From Chitinophaga sedimenti (lineage in GTDB: Bacteria; Bacteroidota; Bacteroidia; Chitinophagales; Chitinophagaceae), in the NCBI RefSeq assembly GCF_023156195.1, contig NZ_JAKUKA010000001.1:1-64000 (forward strand): a DNA stretch of 64,000 nucleotides, read 5' to 3'. This document shows, piece after piece, positions 39,980 through 50,264 of this stretch; position 1 is the first letter of the stretch, and every line of letters begins with the position of its first letter. A model generated the notes under the pieces. It saw only the letters and a list, made by a program, of their open reading frames with translations, made no database searches and was not told where the DNA came from. The translations under genes were made by a program, and so were the position numbers.

Positions 39980-41133
39980 TTACTCAAAATCCGTGTACAG
40001 CAGGTAGCGCTTGCGGACAGCTTTGAATTTAGCGAGCCCCGGCGCCCAGCTGGCGCGGATCTCCGTTTCGCTTTTGCCTGCTTTTATTTGTTCCTGCAGT
40101 GTACTGTTGCCGGCCAGTTTGTTGAAGAAGCTGTTAAAGAACTTCGCTTTGTCCGGGAACAGGCTGTAGGCTTTCAATATCCAGCTTAGCTCCACTTTGT
40201 CTGCCGGTTTATCTTTCGATAAATCGTAGCCGTAACATACTTTATCCAGTAAGGGCGGGTTCTTGGCGCCGGCTACGCTGCGGGGCGTAAACTGGTAAAG
40301 GTTTTTAGGCAGATCGGGATGCCCGAATACCTGGAAAGGCTTGTCTGTACCGCGTCCCAGGCTTAACTGCGTTCCTTCGAACAGGCAGGTGCCGGGGTAT
40401 AAGTAGATCGACTGCATATTGGGCAGGTTGGGCGATGGTTTCACCGGCAGCGCGTACCTCGTTTTATGTGTGTAACCTTTGCAGGTGATCACTTTCAGAT
40501 TACAGTGCTGTTTTTATCAAGCCACTTTTCGCCGTTCAGCATTTGCGCATATTCGCCCACCGTCATGCCATGCACAATGGGAATCGGCTGCATGCCTACA
40601 AACGAACGGAATTCGGTGTCGAGCACGGGACCGTCTACATAATGCCCGTTGGGATTGGGGCGGTCCAGTACGATGAGCAGCTTTTTATTATCTGCGGCCG
40701 ATTCCATCAACTCCTGTAAAGAAGAAATGTAGGTGTAGAACCGCGCTCCTACATCCTGTATATCAAACACGAGCACGTCCACCTCTTTTAAATCCGCTGC
40801 ATCCGCTTTGCGATGTTTGCCGTAAAGCGATACGATAGGGAGGCCGGTGGCTTCGTCGCGGCTGTTGCCCACCTTTTCGCCGGCGTCTGCATTACCGCGG
40901 AAACCGTGCTCCGGACTAAAAATCTTTGTGATGTTTACTTTAAGTTTCAACAGCGAATCTACCAGGTGCGTATTGCCAATGGTAGCGGTTTGATTCACGA
41001 GCAGGGCTACGCGCTTGCCCTTTAATAGCGGCAGGTATTCCGTGGTCCTGGCCGCTCCGGTGATAATAGACGTGGTTTGGGCCTGTGTGCCTAAGCTGAG
41101 CAGCAACAATGCCAAAGCGATGGTTTTCTTCAT
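39980..41133 (-). CDS. NamZ-like exo-beta-N-acetylmuramidase (DUF1343)
   Basis: About 384 residues with signal peptide (MKKTIALALLLLSLGTQAQ). DUF1343 landmarks include RVALLVNQTATIG, FSPEHGFRGNADAGE, VFDIQDVGARFYTYISSL and YPGTCLFEGTQLSLGRGTD. Founding member NamZ of Bacillus removes terminal MurNAc from peptidoglycan fragments. One A is missing near 40500. The gene sits 9 bp upstream of fmt on the same strand and may feed cell-wall recycling. Confidence 0.87.
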
Positions 41134-41234
41134 GTCTTAAAAATGAGAAATATCCCGAATAATCCCAAATCGGCCGCGAATCCTAACTTTTACTTACCTT
41201 AGCACGTATTAATTAACTTTTTTAAACAGATTTT

Positions 41235-41692
41235 ATGCAAGCAGTTCAAAACGGGGATACCGTAAGGGTTCATTATCATGGCAAGCTGACAAACGGTACC
41301 ACGTTTGATTCGTCTGAAGGTCGTGACCCTCTGCAATTTAAGGTAGGTGCTGGAATGGTGATTAAAGGTTTCGACAATGGCGTGCTGGAAATGAAAGTGG
41401 GCGATAAAAGAACCGTGAATATCCCGGTAAACGATGCATACGGTCCTAAAAACCCGGAAATGATGATGGAATTCCCCCTTTCCAACATTCCCGCGGACCT
41501 GAAGCCTGAAATCGGCATGGAGCTGCAGATGAGCAATCCGCAGGGCCAGGTATTCCCGGTGAAAGTAGCTGCTGTAGGTACTGAGTTCATTACCCCGGAC
41601 GCTAACCACCCGCTGGCTGGCGAAGACCGGTGTTCGACATCGAACTGGTAGAAATTCTGCCTGGTGAGTCTAAAATCATCACCAATTTCTAA
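41235..41692 (+). CDS. FKBP-type peptidyl-prolyl isomerase (SlyD-like)
   Basis: About 152 residues: VQNGDTVRVHYHGKLTNGTTFDSS, then an inserted flap domain (YGPKNPEMMMEFPLSNIP) as in SlyD, and a C-terminal FDIELVEI strand. It lacks the histidine-rich metal tail. Break at 41627-41630 (GACCTGG read as GACCGG). Confidence 0.9.
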
Positions 41693-41720
41693 TTCGCATT
41701 TATTTCATTTCGTATAAAGA

Positions 41721-41752
41721 AAAGATCAGGCCCGTTAGCAGCCCTGGTCTTT
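41721..41752 (+). terminator. terminator
   Basis: AAAGATCAGG paired with CCTGGTCTTT (one wobble), then T-rich sequence. Confidence 0.6.
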
Positions 41753-41768
41753 TTTAATTAAGCAAGAT

Positions 41769-43021
41769 ATGTTCTCTGGATACGCTTTTACCGCTGCTAC
41801 CCGCTTTATGGAATATGTTCAGGTAGATACTGAATCCGACCCGTTAAGCAACTCGTTCCCCTCCACGGAAAAACAAAAGAACCTGGCCGGCATACTGGTG
41901 GCCGAATTGCAGGAAATGGGCATTACCGAGGCGCACATGGACCAATACGGTTATGTTTACGCAACAGTGCCTTCCAACGTACCGCATGATGTTCCGGTAA
42001 TCTGCTTCTGCTCACACATGGATACCTCCAGCGATTGCAGCGGCCATGGAGTTAAACCCATCGTACACAAAAACTACGACGGTAGCGATATTGTGCTGCC
42101 GGACGACCATACCCAGGTATTACGCGCGGCCGATCATCCTTATTTAAAGGAAAAGATCGGAAACGATATTATCACCGCCAGCGGCACTACTTTGCTGGGC
42201 GCGGACGATAAGGCCGGCGTAGCCGAAATCATGGATGCCGTGCATTACCTCACCACGCATCCCGAAGTAAAACACGGCGCTATCCGCATCCTGTTCACCC
42301 CCGATGAGGAAATTGGCAGGGTGTTAAGCATGTGGATATGAAAAAACTGGGCGCCGCATTTGGCTATACACTGGATGGCGGCGAACTGGGGTCACTGGAA
42401 GATGAGACATTTTCTGCCGATGCTGCTAAGATGATTATCGAAGGCGTAAGCACCCACCCGGGTATGGCGAAAGGTAAACTGGTAAGCGCGATCAAGATCG
42501 CTTCCGAAATCGTGGCCAGTCTGCCTAAAGATACCCTCAGCCCCGAAACGACCGAAGACCGCGAAGGCTTCGTGCATCCCGTGCGCATGCAGGGCGTGGT
42601 AGAGAAAGCGGAAATCGACTTTATCGTACGCGACTTCACCACCGAAAAACTGCAGCAGCACGAAGCGTTCCTGCAAACGACGATGGACAAACTGCTGCAG
42701 CATTATCCCGCCGCCAAAGGCACTTTGCAGATTACGGAGCAATACCGCAACATGAAGGAAGTACTGGACAACTACCCGCAGGTGAGCAATTACGCGGAGG
42801 AAGCGATCCGCCGCGCCGGTGTAGTACCGCTGAAAATGAGCATTCGCGGTGGTACCGACGGTTCCCGCCTGTCCTTTATGGGATTGCCCTGCCCCAATAT
42901 TTTTACCGGTGAAATGGCATTCCACAGCAAGCTGGAATACGTAAGTATACAGGATATGCAAAAGGCCGTGGAAACGATCGTACACCTGGTGATGATCTGG
43001 GAAGAAAAGAGCCGCTCATAA
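41769..43021 (+). CDS. pepT: peptidase T (tripeptide aminopeptidase)
   Basis: About 417 residues of the M20 metallopeptidase family. Zinc ligands and catalytic residues lie in FCSHMDTSSDCSG, GADDKAGVAEIMD and TPDEEIGRG, with a further ligand region in RGGTDGSRLSFMGLPCPN. The break near 42319-42323 is a G-run one short. It cleaves N-terminal residues from tripeptides in the cytoplasm. Confidence 0.93.
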
Positions 43022-43076
43022 TATTTTGAGGGCCGCGCCGTTTTTAGTTTAGCAATTTATCCTTACTTTAATCCCT

Positions 43077-43084
43077 TACATTTG
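43077..43084 (+). promoter_or_regulatory. -7 box of exbB
   Basis: TACATTTG, 20 bp before the ATG. Confidence 0.4.
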
Positions 43085-43104
43085 CAAGGTTTAAAAATTT
43101 ATAC

Positions 43105-43824
43105 ATGTTATTAGGACTTGTTACGTTCATACAGGATTCATTACTCAGTCCACGACCAGATACGGTATCGGCCGGCGCCGCGGCCGGTGTACCGCCGCCC
43201 GATCAGCAGATCCATCTGCTGGATATGCTCATGAAGGGCGGGGTGCTCATGATCCCGTTAGGCATTCTTTCGCTGATCGCCGTGTATTTCTTTGTAGAGC
43301 GTTATATCACCATTTCCAAAGCCGGCAAAATTGAAGACAACTTTATGCCGATGGTGCGCGACCACATTACGTCCGGTAACCTGGTAGCTGCGCGTTCCCT
43401 TTCCAAAAACACCAACAATCCTATTGCCCGCGTAATCGATAAAGGCATTCAAAGGATCGGCAAACCGATGGAGATCATTGAAAAATCCATGGACAATGTG
43501 ACCAATCTCGAAGTATATAAACTGGAAAAGAACACGGTGGTCCTGTCGATCATCGCCGGTATTGCACCGATGTTCGGGTTTCTCGGCACCATTGCCGGTA
43601 TGATCCAGACGTTCTTCAACATCTCCATCACGTCGGACATTACGCTGAGCGCCATTGCCAGCGGTATCTATGTAAAAATGGTGACTTCCGCTACCGGTTT
43701 GATCATTGGTCTGATTGCCTTCATTGGTTACAGCTACCTGAACGCGCAGATCGACAAAGTGGTAAACAAAATGGAAGGCGCATCCGCGGAGTTCGTAGAC
43801 ATCTTGCAGGAGCCTACCCGCTAA
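43105..43824 (+). CDS. exbB: ExbB/TolQ-type proton channel
   Basis: 239 residues, intact, with three membrane segments; the conserved block FLGTIAGMIQTF and the third helix with KMVTSATGLIIGLIAFIGY match MotA/TolQ/ExbB. It powers outer-membrane transport (TonB) or Tol function with the ExbD-like protein 27 bp downstream. Confidence 0.9.
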   Translation: MLLGLVTFIQDSLLSPRPDTVSAGAAAGVPPPDQQIHLLDMLMKGGVLMIPLGILSLIAVYFFVERYITISKAGKIEDNFMPMVRDHITSGNLVAARSLSKNTNNPIARVIDKGIQRIGKPMEIIEKSMDNVTNLEVYKLEKNTVVLSIIAGIAPMFGFLGTIAGMIQTFFNISITSDITLSAIASGIYVKMVTSATGLIIGLIAFIGYSYLNAQIDKVVNKMEGASAEFVDILQEPTR

Positions 43825-43851
43825 TTTTTACATCTGTAATTCTACTATTGC

Positions 43852-44259
43852 ATGAAATCAAGGAGGCGAAATAAAAGACATGTGGAGATGCACAACTCAG
43901 CGTTGAACGATATCCTGTTCATCCTGCTGTTGTTCTTCCTCATCGTGTCTACACTGGCCAACCCGAACGTGATCAAACTCACGCTGCCCAAAGCGACCAG
44001 CAATACCAAAGCCACGCAAACCGTGGTGGTGAGTATTGACCAGTCGCGCCAGTTTTTTGTAGGCACGGGCCGGGTAGATTTTGCCCAGCTGCGCGAAGCA
44101 CTTATTCCCAAACTGCATAACGCCGACGTGAACAACACGATCGTGATCAATGCGGAAAAAAGCGTGCCCATCGAAGATATTGTATCGGTGATGGAAATCG
44201 CACGCGAGCTCAACGCCAAGGTGGTATTGGGTACCGCCAAACCAGGCGCGGGTAAATAG
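43852..44259 (+). CDS. exbD: ExbD/TolR-type protein
   Basis: 135 residues: an N-terminal membrane helix with the proton-carrying aspartate in LNDILFILLLFFLIVST, and a periplasmic domain with NVIKLTLPKA. A partner tonB/tolA gene is not in the window. Only one ExbD is present here, whereas many Bacteroidota loci have two. Confidence 0.88.
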   Translation: MKSRRRNKRHVEMHNSALNDILFILLLFFLIVSTLANPNVIKLTLPKATSNTKATQTVVVSIDQSRQFFVGTGRVDFAQLREALIPKLHNADVNNTIVINAEKSVPIEDIVSVMEIARELNAKVVLGTAKPGAGK

Positions 44260-44280
44260 CTCAATCTTTTATATGAATAA

Positions 44281-44310
44281 AAAGGCCGGACTGTAAAAGC
44301 CCGGCCTTTT
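44281..44310. terminator. terminator
   Basis: AAAGGCCGG / CCGGCCTTT with an 11-base loop, between converging genes. Confidence 0.8.
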
Positions 44311-44316
44311 CTTTAT

Positions 44317-44565
44317 TTAACATTCCGAATAATCCGCGGAGAATGTACCGTTCAGGGCGTACAGCTTATCGATGGGTACTTCCGTTCCATCCTGCAGCCG
44401 CATAAATTGCCGGCCTTCCTTTTCAAACAGGTCCGTAATAAGGCCATTGGCGCGGGTTACACCATTGTCGTCGTACAACACCGAAGCAATTTTCTTTTGC
44501 TGATATACTTCCTGTACCAAAGGGTAGAAGCTGCCGCCGGTGGGAATGGTTTCTCTTGTGTCCAT
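44317..44565 (-). CDS. small hypothetical protein, 82 residues
   Basis: It begins MDTRETIPTGGSFYPLVQEV and continues with a compact beta-type core (ASVLYDDNGVTRANGLITDLF, shown as start of strands) ending in DGTEVPIDKLYALNGTFSADY. The pattern suggests a small barrel. The longer in-frame extension upstream runs through a terminator and is unlikely. No family is recognised. Confidence 0.6.
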   Translation of the reverse strand: MDTRETIPTGGSFYPLVQEVYQQKKIASVLYDDNGVTRANGLITDLFEKEGRQFMRLQDGTEVPIDKLYALNGTFSADYSEC

Positions 44566-44653
44566 ATTGATGGTATTTGTAATAAAGGTATGCAATATTG
44601 AGGCAGCCGGACGGGAAGCCATGAAATGGGCAATTGTTGCCGCCATATCATAA

Positions 44654-44681
44654 AAAAGCTGCCCGGTTACAGGCAGCTTTT
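44654..44681 (-). terminator. terminator of the TlpA-like gene
   Basis: A perfect 10-bp stem (AAAAGCTGCC / GGCAGCTTTT), 24 bp past the stop. Confidence 0.8.
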
Positions 44682-44704
44682 CTTTTATCATGTTGATGAA
44701 TGGA

Positions 44705-45810
44705 CTAGAGTACTTCACCCAGTTTTTTCGCCAGGTCTTCACCACGGAGGTTCTTCGCGATGATTTTACCCTGCGGGTCAATCAGCAGGTTAGAAGGAAC
44801 AGACTGGATACCGTATTGTACGGCTACCGCGTTGCTCCAGAACTGCAGGTCGGAAACGTGGTTCCAGGCCAGCTGGTCGTCAGCGATCGCCTTGATCCAT
44901 TTGTCTTTTTCACGGTCGAGGGAAACACCGAGGATCGTAAAACCTTTGTCTTTGTATGCGTTATACGCTTTTACCACGTTCGGGTTTTCTGCGCGGCAGG
45001 GACCACACCAGCTTGCCCAGAAGTCGATCAGCACATATTTACCGCGGAAAGAAGCCAGGGTAACGTCTTTATCGTTCTGGTCCTTCTGAGTAAAGTCCAT
45101 CGCCTGTTTGCCGATAGAAGTTTTCTCAGCGGTTTCCAGGGATTTAGCGAGGCGTTTACCGGTAGCGGTATTCCTTACCCTTTCGCTCAGTGCAGTGAAA
45201 GCAGGGTTTACTTTATCATAATCCACTGCGCCGCCAATCTGCTGTGACAGGTAGTACAGGGAAACATATGCGTTCGGATTAGCTTTCATGGCGGCAGTCT
45301 GTTTTTCCTGCACTTTCTCGTAAATAGCCATGTATTTGCCTCTCAGTGCTTCCATTTGCTCAGGCGTAGCGGCATCGCCGAGTTTCATGGCTTCGCCACG
45401 GATAGCGTCCATTTCTTTCATCTGCTCCTTGCTGGCGGCTTCTGTTGCAGCGTAAATAGCGTGCGATTCGCTGCCTTTCACAGTGGCGTTGGAAACAGAG
45501 TCCTTAACAGTCAGGGTGATGGTGCTGGTTCTACGAACAGGTTCAGGCTGTTTTTGGTGCGACCGCCCGGCGTTTGGATATAAACAGTTACCAGCTTAGG
45601 TTCTGCCACTTTAAAAGGAGCGGTAAAGGCGCCTTTTTTATCGATAAGGGCGGAGTCGAGTGTTACTTTGCCTCTTGCTGGTTGTGCTACATAAATGTAA
45701 GAGCCGGCTGCTGCGCCTTTTACGGTGCCTTTAAGGGTTACGCTCGCGCTATCCTGTGCCATGGCACATAAAGGAAGCAACGCGATGCTGCTGAAGATTA
45801 GTTTTTTCAC
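44705..45810 (-). CDS. TlpA-family thiol-disulfide oxidoreductase with N-terminal DUF4369
   Basis: About 368 residues with signal peptide (MKKLIFSSIALLPLCAMAQ). The DUF4369 beta domain occupies roughly 20-120, a helical linker follows, then a thioredoxin fold with active site FWASWCGPCRAENPN. It is a periplasmic thiol reductase, often linked to cytochrome maturation, though no ccm gene is nearby. One A is missing near 45520. Confidence 0.9.
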
Positions 45811-45884
45811 GTGTTGTTTTTTAAAGATTGGTGATTTTGACAGATTGTAAAAATACGGAATGCAGGGAACTTCATCGCTACCGC

Positions 45885-46735
45885 TTATCCTTTGGTAGCG
45901 CTCACCATACGGTCTTTCCCGAACAGGTCGGCGCGGAGGATCACATTTATGAAACCCTGGGCATGCAGCAGTGCTACTACTTCTTTTCCCAATGCCTCGT
46001 TGATCTCGAAGTATAATTTACCCTGCGGCGCGAGTTTCTGCTGGGCGAGCAGGCCGATGGCGCGGTAGAACAGGAGCGGGTCGAGGTCGGGTACAAACAA
46101 CGCGAGCGATGGCTCAAAATCCACCACCGGTGTTGCATGTCCGCTTTTTCGCGCTGGCGGATGTAGGGTGGGTTGCTGACGATGATGTCGAATTCCGGTA
46201 AAGTGGCGGTGGCGGCGGTGTCCAACGCATCCATGACGGCAAAGTGTACCGGCGCGTGTAATCGCGTGGCGTTACCCTGCGCGGTGGCCAGTGCGTCTTC
46301 GCTCACATCTATCGCCCATACCGTGGCCCCGGGTAAATTCTTTTGCAGGGAGATGGGTATGCAACCACTGCCCGTGCCGATGTCCAGCAGTCGTATTGGC
46401 CCGCCGGGCTGCTCCGTTAATATCCATTCCACCAGTTCCTCGGTTTCGGGGCGGGGAATGAGCACACTTTCATTTACACGGAACTCCATCCCGTAAAACC
46501 AGCTTATACCAATGATGTACTGGATGGGCCGGTTGCGTTGCAGATCGGTTATGGCCGACTGCAAAGTCTGTAGCTGTTCGGGTTCCAGGGCTTTGTCCTT
46601 GTGCACGATCCGGTCCATTTTACCCATACCGGTAACGTGTTCCATCAACATATGTGCAATGTTGGCAGCTTCACGGGCTTCGTATAAAGGGAGTATCGTG
46701 TTGGTAATATGTGCAAATGCTGCCTGTATGGTCAT
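45885..46735 (-). CDS. prmC: peptide chain release factor N5-glutamine methyltransferase
   Basis: About 283 residues from ATG 46735-46733 (MTIQAAFAHITNT). Methylates the GGQ glutamine of RF1/RF2. SAM motif LLDIGTGSGCIPISL and the catalytic VSNPPYIRQREK are present. Break at 46127-46130 (CACCCGG read as CACCGG). Confidence 0.93.
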
Positions 46736-46756
46736 GGTTATATGGAGTAGGAAAGA

Positions 46757-46772
46757 TATTTTTGCAAACATA
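46757..46772. promoter_or_regulatory. back-to-back -7 boxes of ribD and prmC
   Basis: TATTTTTG (plus, 46757-46764) abuts TATGTTTG on the minus strand (46772-46765), so the two divergent promoters share one 16-bp block and must compete for RNA polymerase. Confidence 0.5.
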
Positions 46773-46789
46773 TCATTTTCAAACGCTTT

Positions 46790-47839
46790 ATGGACGGCAC
46801 TCACGAATTATTTATGCAACGCTGTATACAGCTGGCGCAGCTTGGCGCTGGTCTTACGGCTCCAAATCCAATGGTGGGCGCTGTCCTGGTACATAATGGC
46901 CGTATCATCGGAGAAGGATATCATCAAATATATGGTCAGGCGCATGCCGAAGTTAACTGCCTGGCCAGCGTGGCGGAGGCCGACCGGCCCCTCATCCCGC
47001 AATCTACGATCTACGTAAGCCTGGAGCCCTGTGCACACCATGGCAAAACCCCGCCCTGCGCGGATCTTATCATCCGCGAACAAATCCCGCAGGTGGTGAT
47101 CGGATGTGTAGATTCGTTTTCAGAAGTATCCGGTAAAGGCATTGCCAAACTGGAAGCCGCGGGTATCACAGTGGTCACCGGCGTGCTGGAGCAGGCATGC
47201 CGTACGCTGAACAAACGTTTTTTCACGTTTCATGAACGGAAACGTCCTTATATCGTATTGAAGTGGGCACAGACGCAAGGCGGCTTTATCGCTTCCGAAA
47301 CCGGCCCGGTAAAGATTTCCACCGGTATTACCGATCGGCTGGTGCACCGCTGGCGCAGCGAGGAAATGGCCATCATGGTGGGTACACGTACCGCCATCCT
47401 GGATAATCCGCAACTGAACAACCGCCACTGGCATGGTCTCGCACCCATCCGCCTTGTGCTCGATCCGCAATTGAAGGTACCGCGCGATCATTATGTATAT
47501 GATCACAACGCTTTGTCTTTCTTTATTATTGATAAAAATATAGAAGCGCCTAAAGGTGTTACCGGCATTCTGCTCGACTTTTCCCTTCCACTTCTGCCGC
47601 AATTGCTCGAAGTGCTGCACCAGCGGCAGATCCAGAGCGTACTGGTAGAAGGTGGGGCCAACCTGCTGCAACAGTTTCTCGATACCGGTTACTGGGACGA
47701 GATCCGCGTAATTACCGGGCAGCAAACAGAACTGCTCAACGGCCTGCGCGCACCCGAGCCACACAACCATGTGCATGGTAGTACCGAAATGCTCGACGGC
47801 GACACGATCACTACTTATTATAAACAGGGAAATAACTAA
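46790..47839 (+). CDS. ribD: bifunctional riboflavin deaminase/reductase RibD
   Basis: 349 residues, intact. N-terminal deaminase with zinc site QAHAEVNCL and SLEPCAHHGKTPPCADLI; C-terminal reductase with KWAQTQGGFIA and LVEGGANLLQQFL. It does steps 2 and 3 of riboflavin synthesis. The stop overlaps the next start by 1 bp. Confidence 0.95.
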   Translation: MDGTHELFMQRCIQLAQLGAGLTAPNPMVGAVLVHNGRIIGEGYHQIYGQAHAEVNCLASVAEADRPLIPQSTIYVSLEPCAHHGKTPPCADLIIREQIPQVVIGCVDSFSEVSGKGIAKLEAAGITVVTGVLEQACRTLNKRFFTFHERKRPYIVLKWAQTQGGFIASETGPVKISTGITDRLVHRWRSEEMAIMVGTRTAILDNPQLNNRHWHGLAPIRLVLDPQLKVPRDHYVYDHNALSFFIIDKNIEAPKGVTGILLDFSLPLLPQLLEVLHQRQIQSVLVEGGANLLQQFLDTGYWDEIRVITGQQTELLNGLRAPEPHNHVHGSTEMLDGDTITTYYKQGNN

Positions 47840-48440
47840 TGGAGGTTTATTACACGATTGAAAAGCCCGCCACCGCGGAGTTTAAAGACAAAGGCAGCAA
47901 ATTTCTCGCCTATGCCTACCCGGTAAAGTCGGCAGAGGAAGTGAAGGAATGCCTCGCAGAAGTAAAAAGGAACATCCCAAGGCCACGCATCATTGCTACG
48001 CCTACCGTCTTGGTACGGATGGCACGGCCTTCCGCGCTGTAGATGATGGCGAACCCGCCGGTTCTGCCGGCAAACCCATTCTCGGGCAAATTGACAGCAA
48101 ACAGTTAACCGATACTGCCGTGATCGTGGTACGTTATTTTGGCGGTACGCTGCTAGGCGTGCCTGGACTGATCAACGCGTATAAAATGTCGGCGGCTATC
48201 GTGTTGCAGCTGATCCCGGCGATACAAAAGAATGTGGAATCGCACTACGATCTCACGTTCGACTACACCATCCTCAACGATGTGATGACGATCGTGAAAC
48301 AGCAGAACTGCACGGTGTATTCGCAGGAATTGCAGTTGTTCTGCACCATGCGCGTCGGTATTCCCCGTACCAACGAAGATTTGTGCCTGTTAAGGCTGAA
48401 AGATATTTACGGACTGGAAATCGCGAAGGTTAAAAAGTAG
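47839..48440 (+). CDS. YigZ/IMPACT family protein
   Basis: About 201 residues; the IMPACT signature HHCYAYRLGTDGTAFRAVDD and GEPAGSAGKPILGQI is clear, with VVVRYFGGTLLGVPGLINAY. The function is not settled (a translation-associated role in eukaryotic IMPACT). One A is missing in the run at about 47968. It is translationally coupled to ribD. Confidence 0.88.
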
Positions 48441-48544
48441 CCCCGAGTTGCTTCAGGCTGATGCCGAATAACTTCTTTAACACCGTTTGCCGGAACAGGC
48501 AGTCAATATCAGTAAACAGGCAGCAGTTGCTTTATCGTATAAAA

Positions 48545-48570
48545 AACGGCCTCACGTAAGGGAGGCCGTT
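48545..48570 (-). terminator. terminator
   Basis: AACGGCCTC / GAGGCCGTT with an 8-base loop, just past the dehydrogenase stop. Confidence 0.75.
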
Positions 48571-48576
48571 CGTCAT

Positions 48577-49466
48577 TTATGCATTAAACCTTGGGCTGAC
48601 CACCAGGTCTTTACTGCCCGCGGTATATTGATAAAATCCTTCCCCGCTTTTCACGCCGAGGAAACCGGCGTTCACCATGTTTACCAGCAGGGGACAAGGT
48701 GCGTACTTCGGGTTGCCGAGTCCTTCGTGCAGTACACGCATGATGTACAGGCATACATCGAGGCCAATGAAATCGGCCAGTTGTAAAGGTCCCATCGGAT
48801 GGGCCATGCCCAGTTTCATCACGGTATCAATTTCCGCTACACCCGATACGCCCTCGTGGAGGCTGATAATTGCCTCGTTGATCATCGGCATAAGAATGCG
48901 GTTGGCTACAAAGCCCGGATAATCATTTACCACGCAGGGTACTTTACCCAGCTGCCGCGATAAAGCGGTAATTTTTTCGGTAACGGCCTTGTCGGTCGCA
49001 TAGCCATTAATGATTTCCACCAGTTTCATAACGGGCACCGGGTTCATGAAGTGCATGCCAATTACCTGCGCCGGCCTTTTGGTGGCCGCAGCAATCTGGG
49101 TGATGGAAATAGAGGAGGTATTAGTAGCCAGGATGGCGTCTGCAGGGGCATGCGTATCGATATCGGCGAAGATTTTCAGTTTGAGGGCCACGTTTTCGGT
49201 GGCGGCTTCCACGACCAGCGAGGTGTTTTTCACTCCTTCGGCCAGGTCGGTAAACGTAGTGAGATTGGCCAGTGTTTGTGCTTTGGTAGCTTCGGTAATG
49301 GTTTCTTTGGCCACCTGGCGGTCCAGGTTTTTGGTGATGGTACCCAGCGCTTTCTCGAGTGCGGGGGCGGAAACGTCGATCAGGTTTACTTTAAAGCCGT
49401 TTTGCGCAAATACGTGCGCAATGCCGTTACCCATGGTGCCGGCGCCAATGATGGCTACTTGTTGCA
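48577..49466 (-). CDS. 3-hydroxyacyl-CoA (3-hydroxybutyryl-CoA) dehydrogenase
   Basis: About 296 residues from ATG 49466-49464. The NAD-binding motif VAIIGAGTMGNGIAHVFA, the catalytic histidine in IGMHFMNPVPVMKLVEII and the glycine-rich NDYPGFVANRILMPMINEA are typical of the HBD/PaaH family. Oxidises 3-hydroxyacyl-CoA in fatty acid or aromatic acid degradation. A glutaryl-CoA dehydrogenase gene lies 7 kb away, possibly the same catabolic theme. Confidence 0.92.
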
Positions 49467-49542
49467 TAATACGTGGTTGTTTTTGGTGAACCGCTTCCAT
49501 ACAGGCGGATCAGGCAATTTAAAGATTTATATGCAACGGGCC

Positions 49543-50181
49543 CTAATCTTTATTCTTGAAGTCGCCCCGCTTCCAGGACTGTATAAACTGTGCCCAGGCC
49601 AGCGGATTAAAGATATTCTGCGGCGGCACCTGGCCGGCGTAGTACAGCGATTGCTGTTGTTTTTTCATGTAGTTGTTATAGGCTTCGCCACCGTCAACTG
49701 TGAGTGTGCGCTGGAGGGCGCGCAGTTTGGTAGCCTCCGTATTCTTACGGGCAATTTCATACTGGTCGTTCGGAATATCCATGCTGATGAACATTTTCTC
49801 AAACTCTTCCCGGGTAGGATAGGGTTTGATGATGGTCACCGGCAGGTACATGGTATCTTCTACGAGCAGCTGGATCATGGAAAAGTTATTACCCTTCAGC
49901 TCCGGTGGAATGCGGTATTCCTTCTTGCGGAAACCTACTGCGCTGAATGTTAGCGAGTCACCTTTAAACACGACGATAGAGAAAATACCCTGCGAGTTGG
50001 AAATAGTACCCCGGTTCTGGCCATGCACGATAATACTCACCGCCGGAATAGCCCGGAGGCTGTCGGCTGTCATAGTAACTCCCGAAATCTGTATCACGCT
50101 GTCTTTGAACGCAGTGAGCTGAGCTTTGAGAAAAAACGGCAGGCATAGCAGAATAACAAGTATGTAGATTTTTTTGATCAT
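49543..50181 (-). CDS. secreted protein with carboxypeptidase-like regulatory domain
   Basis: About 212 residues with signal peptide (MIKKIYILVILLCLPFFLKAQ). Residues 35-110 form the beta-sandwich fold common in Bacteroidota surface proteins (VSIIVHGQNRGTISNSQGIFS). No TonB receptor barrel follows. A basic helical C-terminus ends it. Confidence 0.75.
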   Translation of the reverse strand: MIKKIYILVILLCLPFFLKAQLTAFKDSVIQISGVTMTADSLRAIPAVSIIVHGQNRGTISNSQGIFSIVVFKGDSLTFSAVGFRKKEYRIPPELKGNNFSMIQLLVEDTMYLPVTIIKPYPTREEFEKMFISMDIPNDQYEIARKNTEATKLRALQRTLTVDGGEAYNNYMKKQQQSLYYAGQVPPQNIFNPLAWAQFIQSWKRGDFKNKD

Positions 50182-50226
50182 GCGTTCGACGAAGATAAAC
50201 AGAATCAAATTAAACATCAATTAGGT

Positions 50227-50234
50227 TAACTTTG
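50227..50234 (+). promoter_or_regulatory. -7 box of mrp
   Basis: TAACTTTG, 30 bp before the ATG at 50265. Confidence 0.5.
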
Positions 50235-50264
50235 CAGGACGGAACTCATTTTTAACAACAATTT

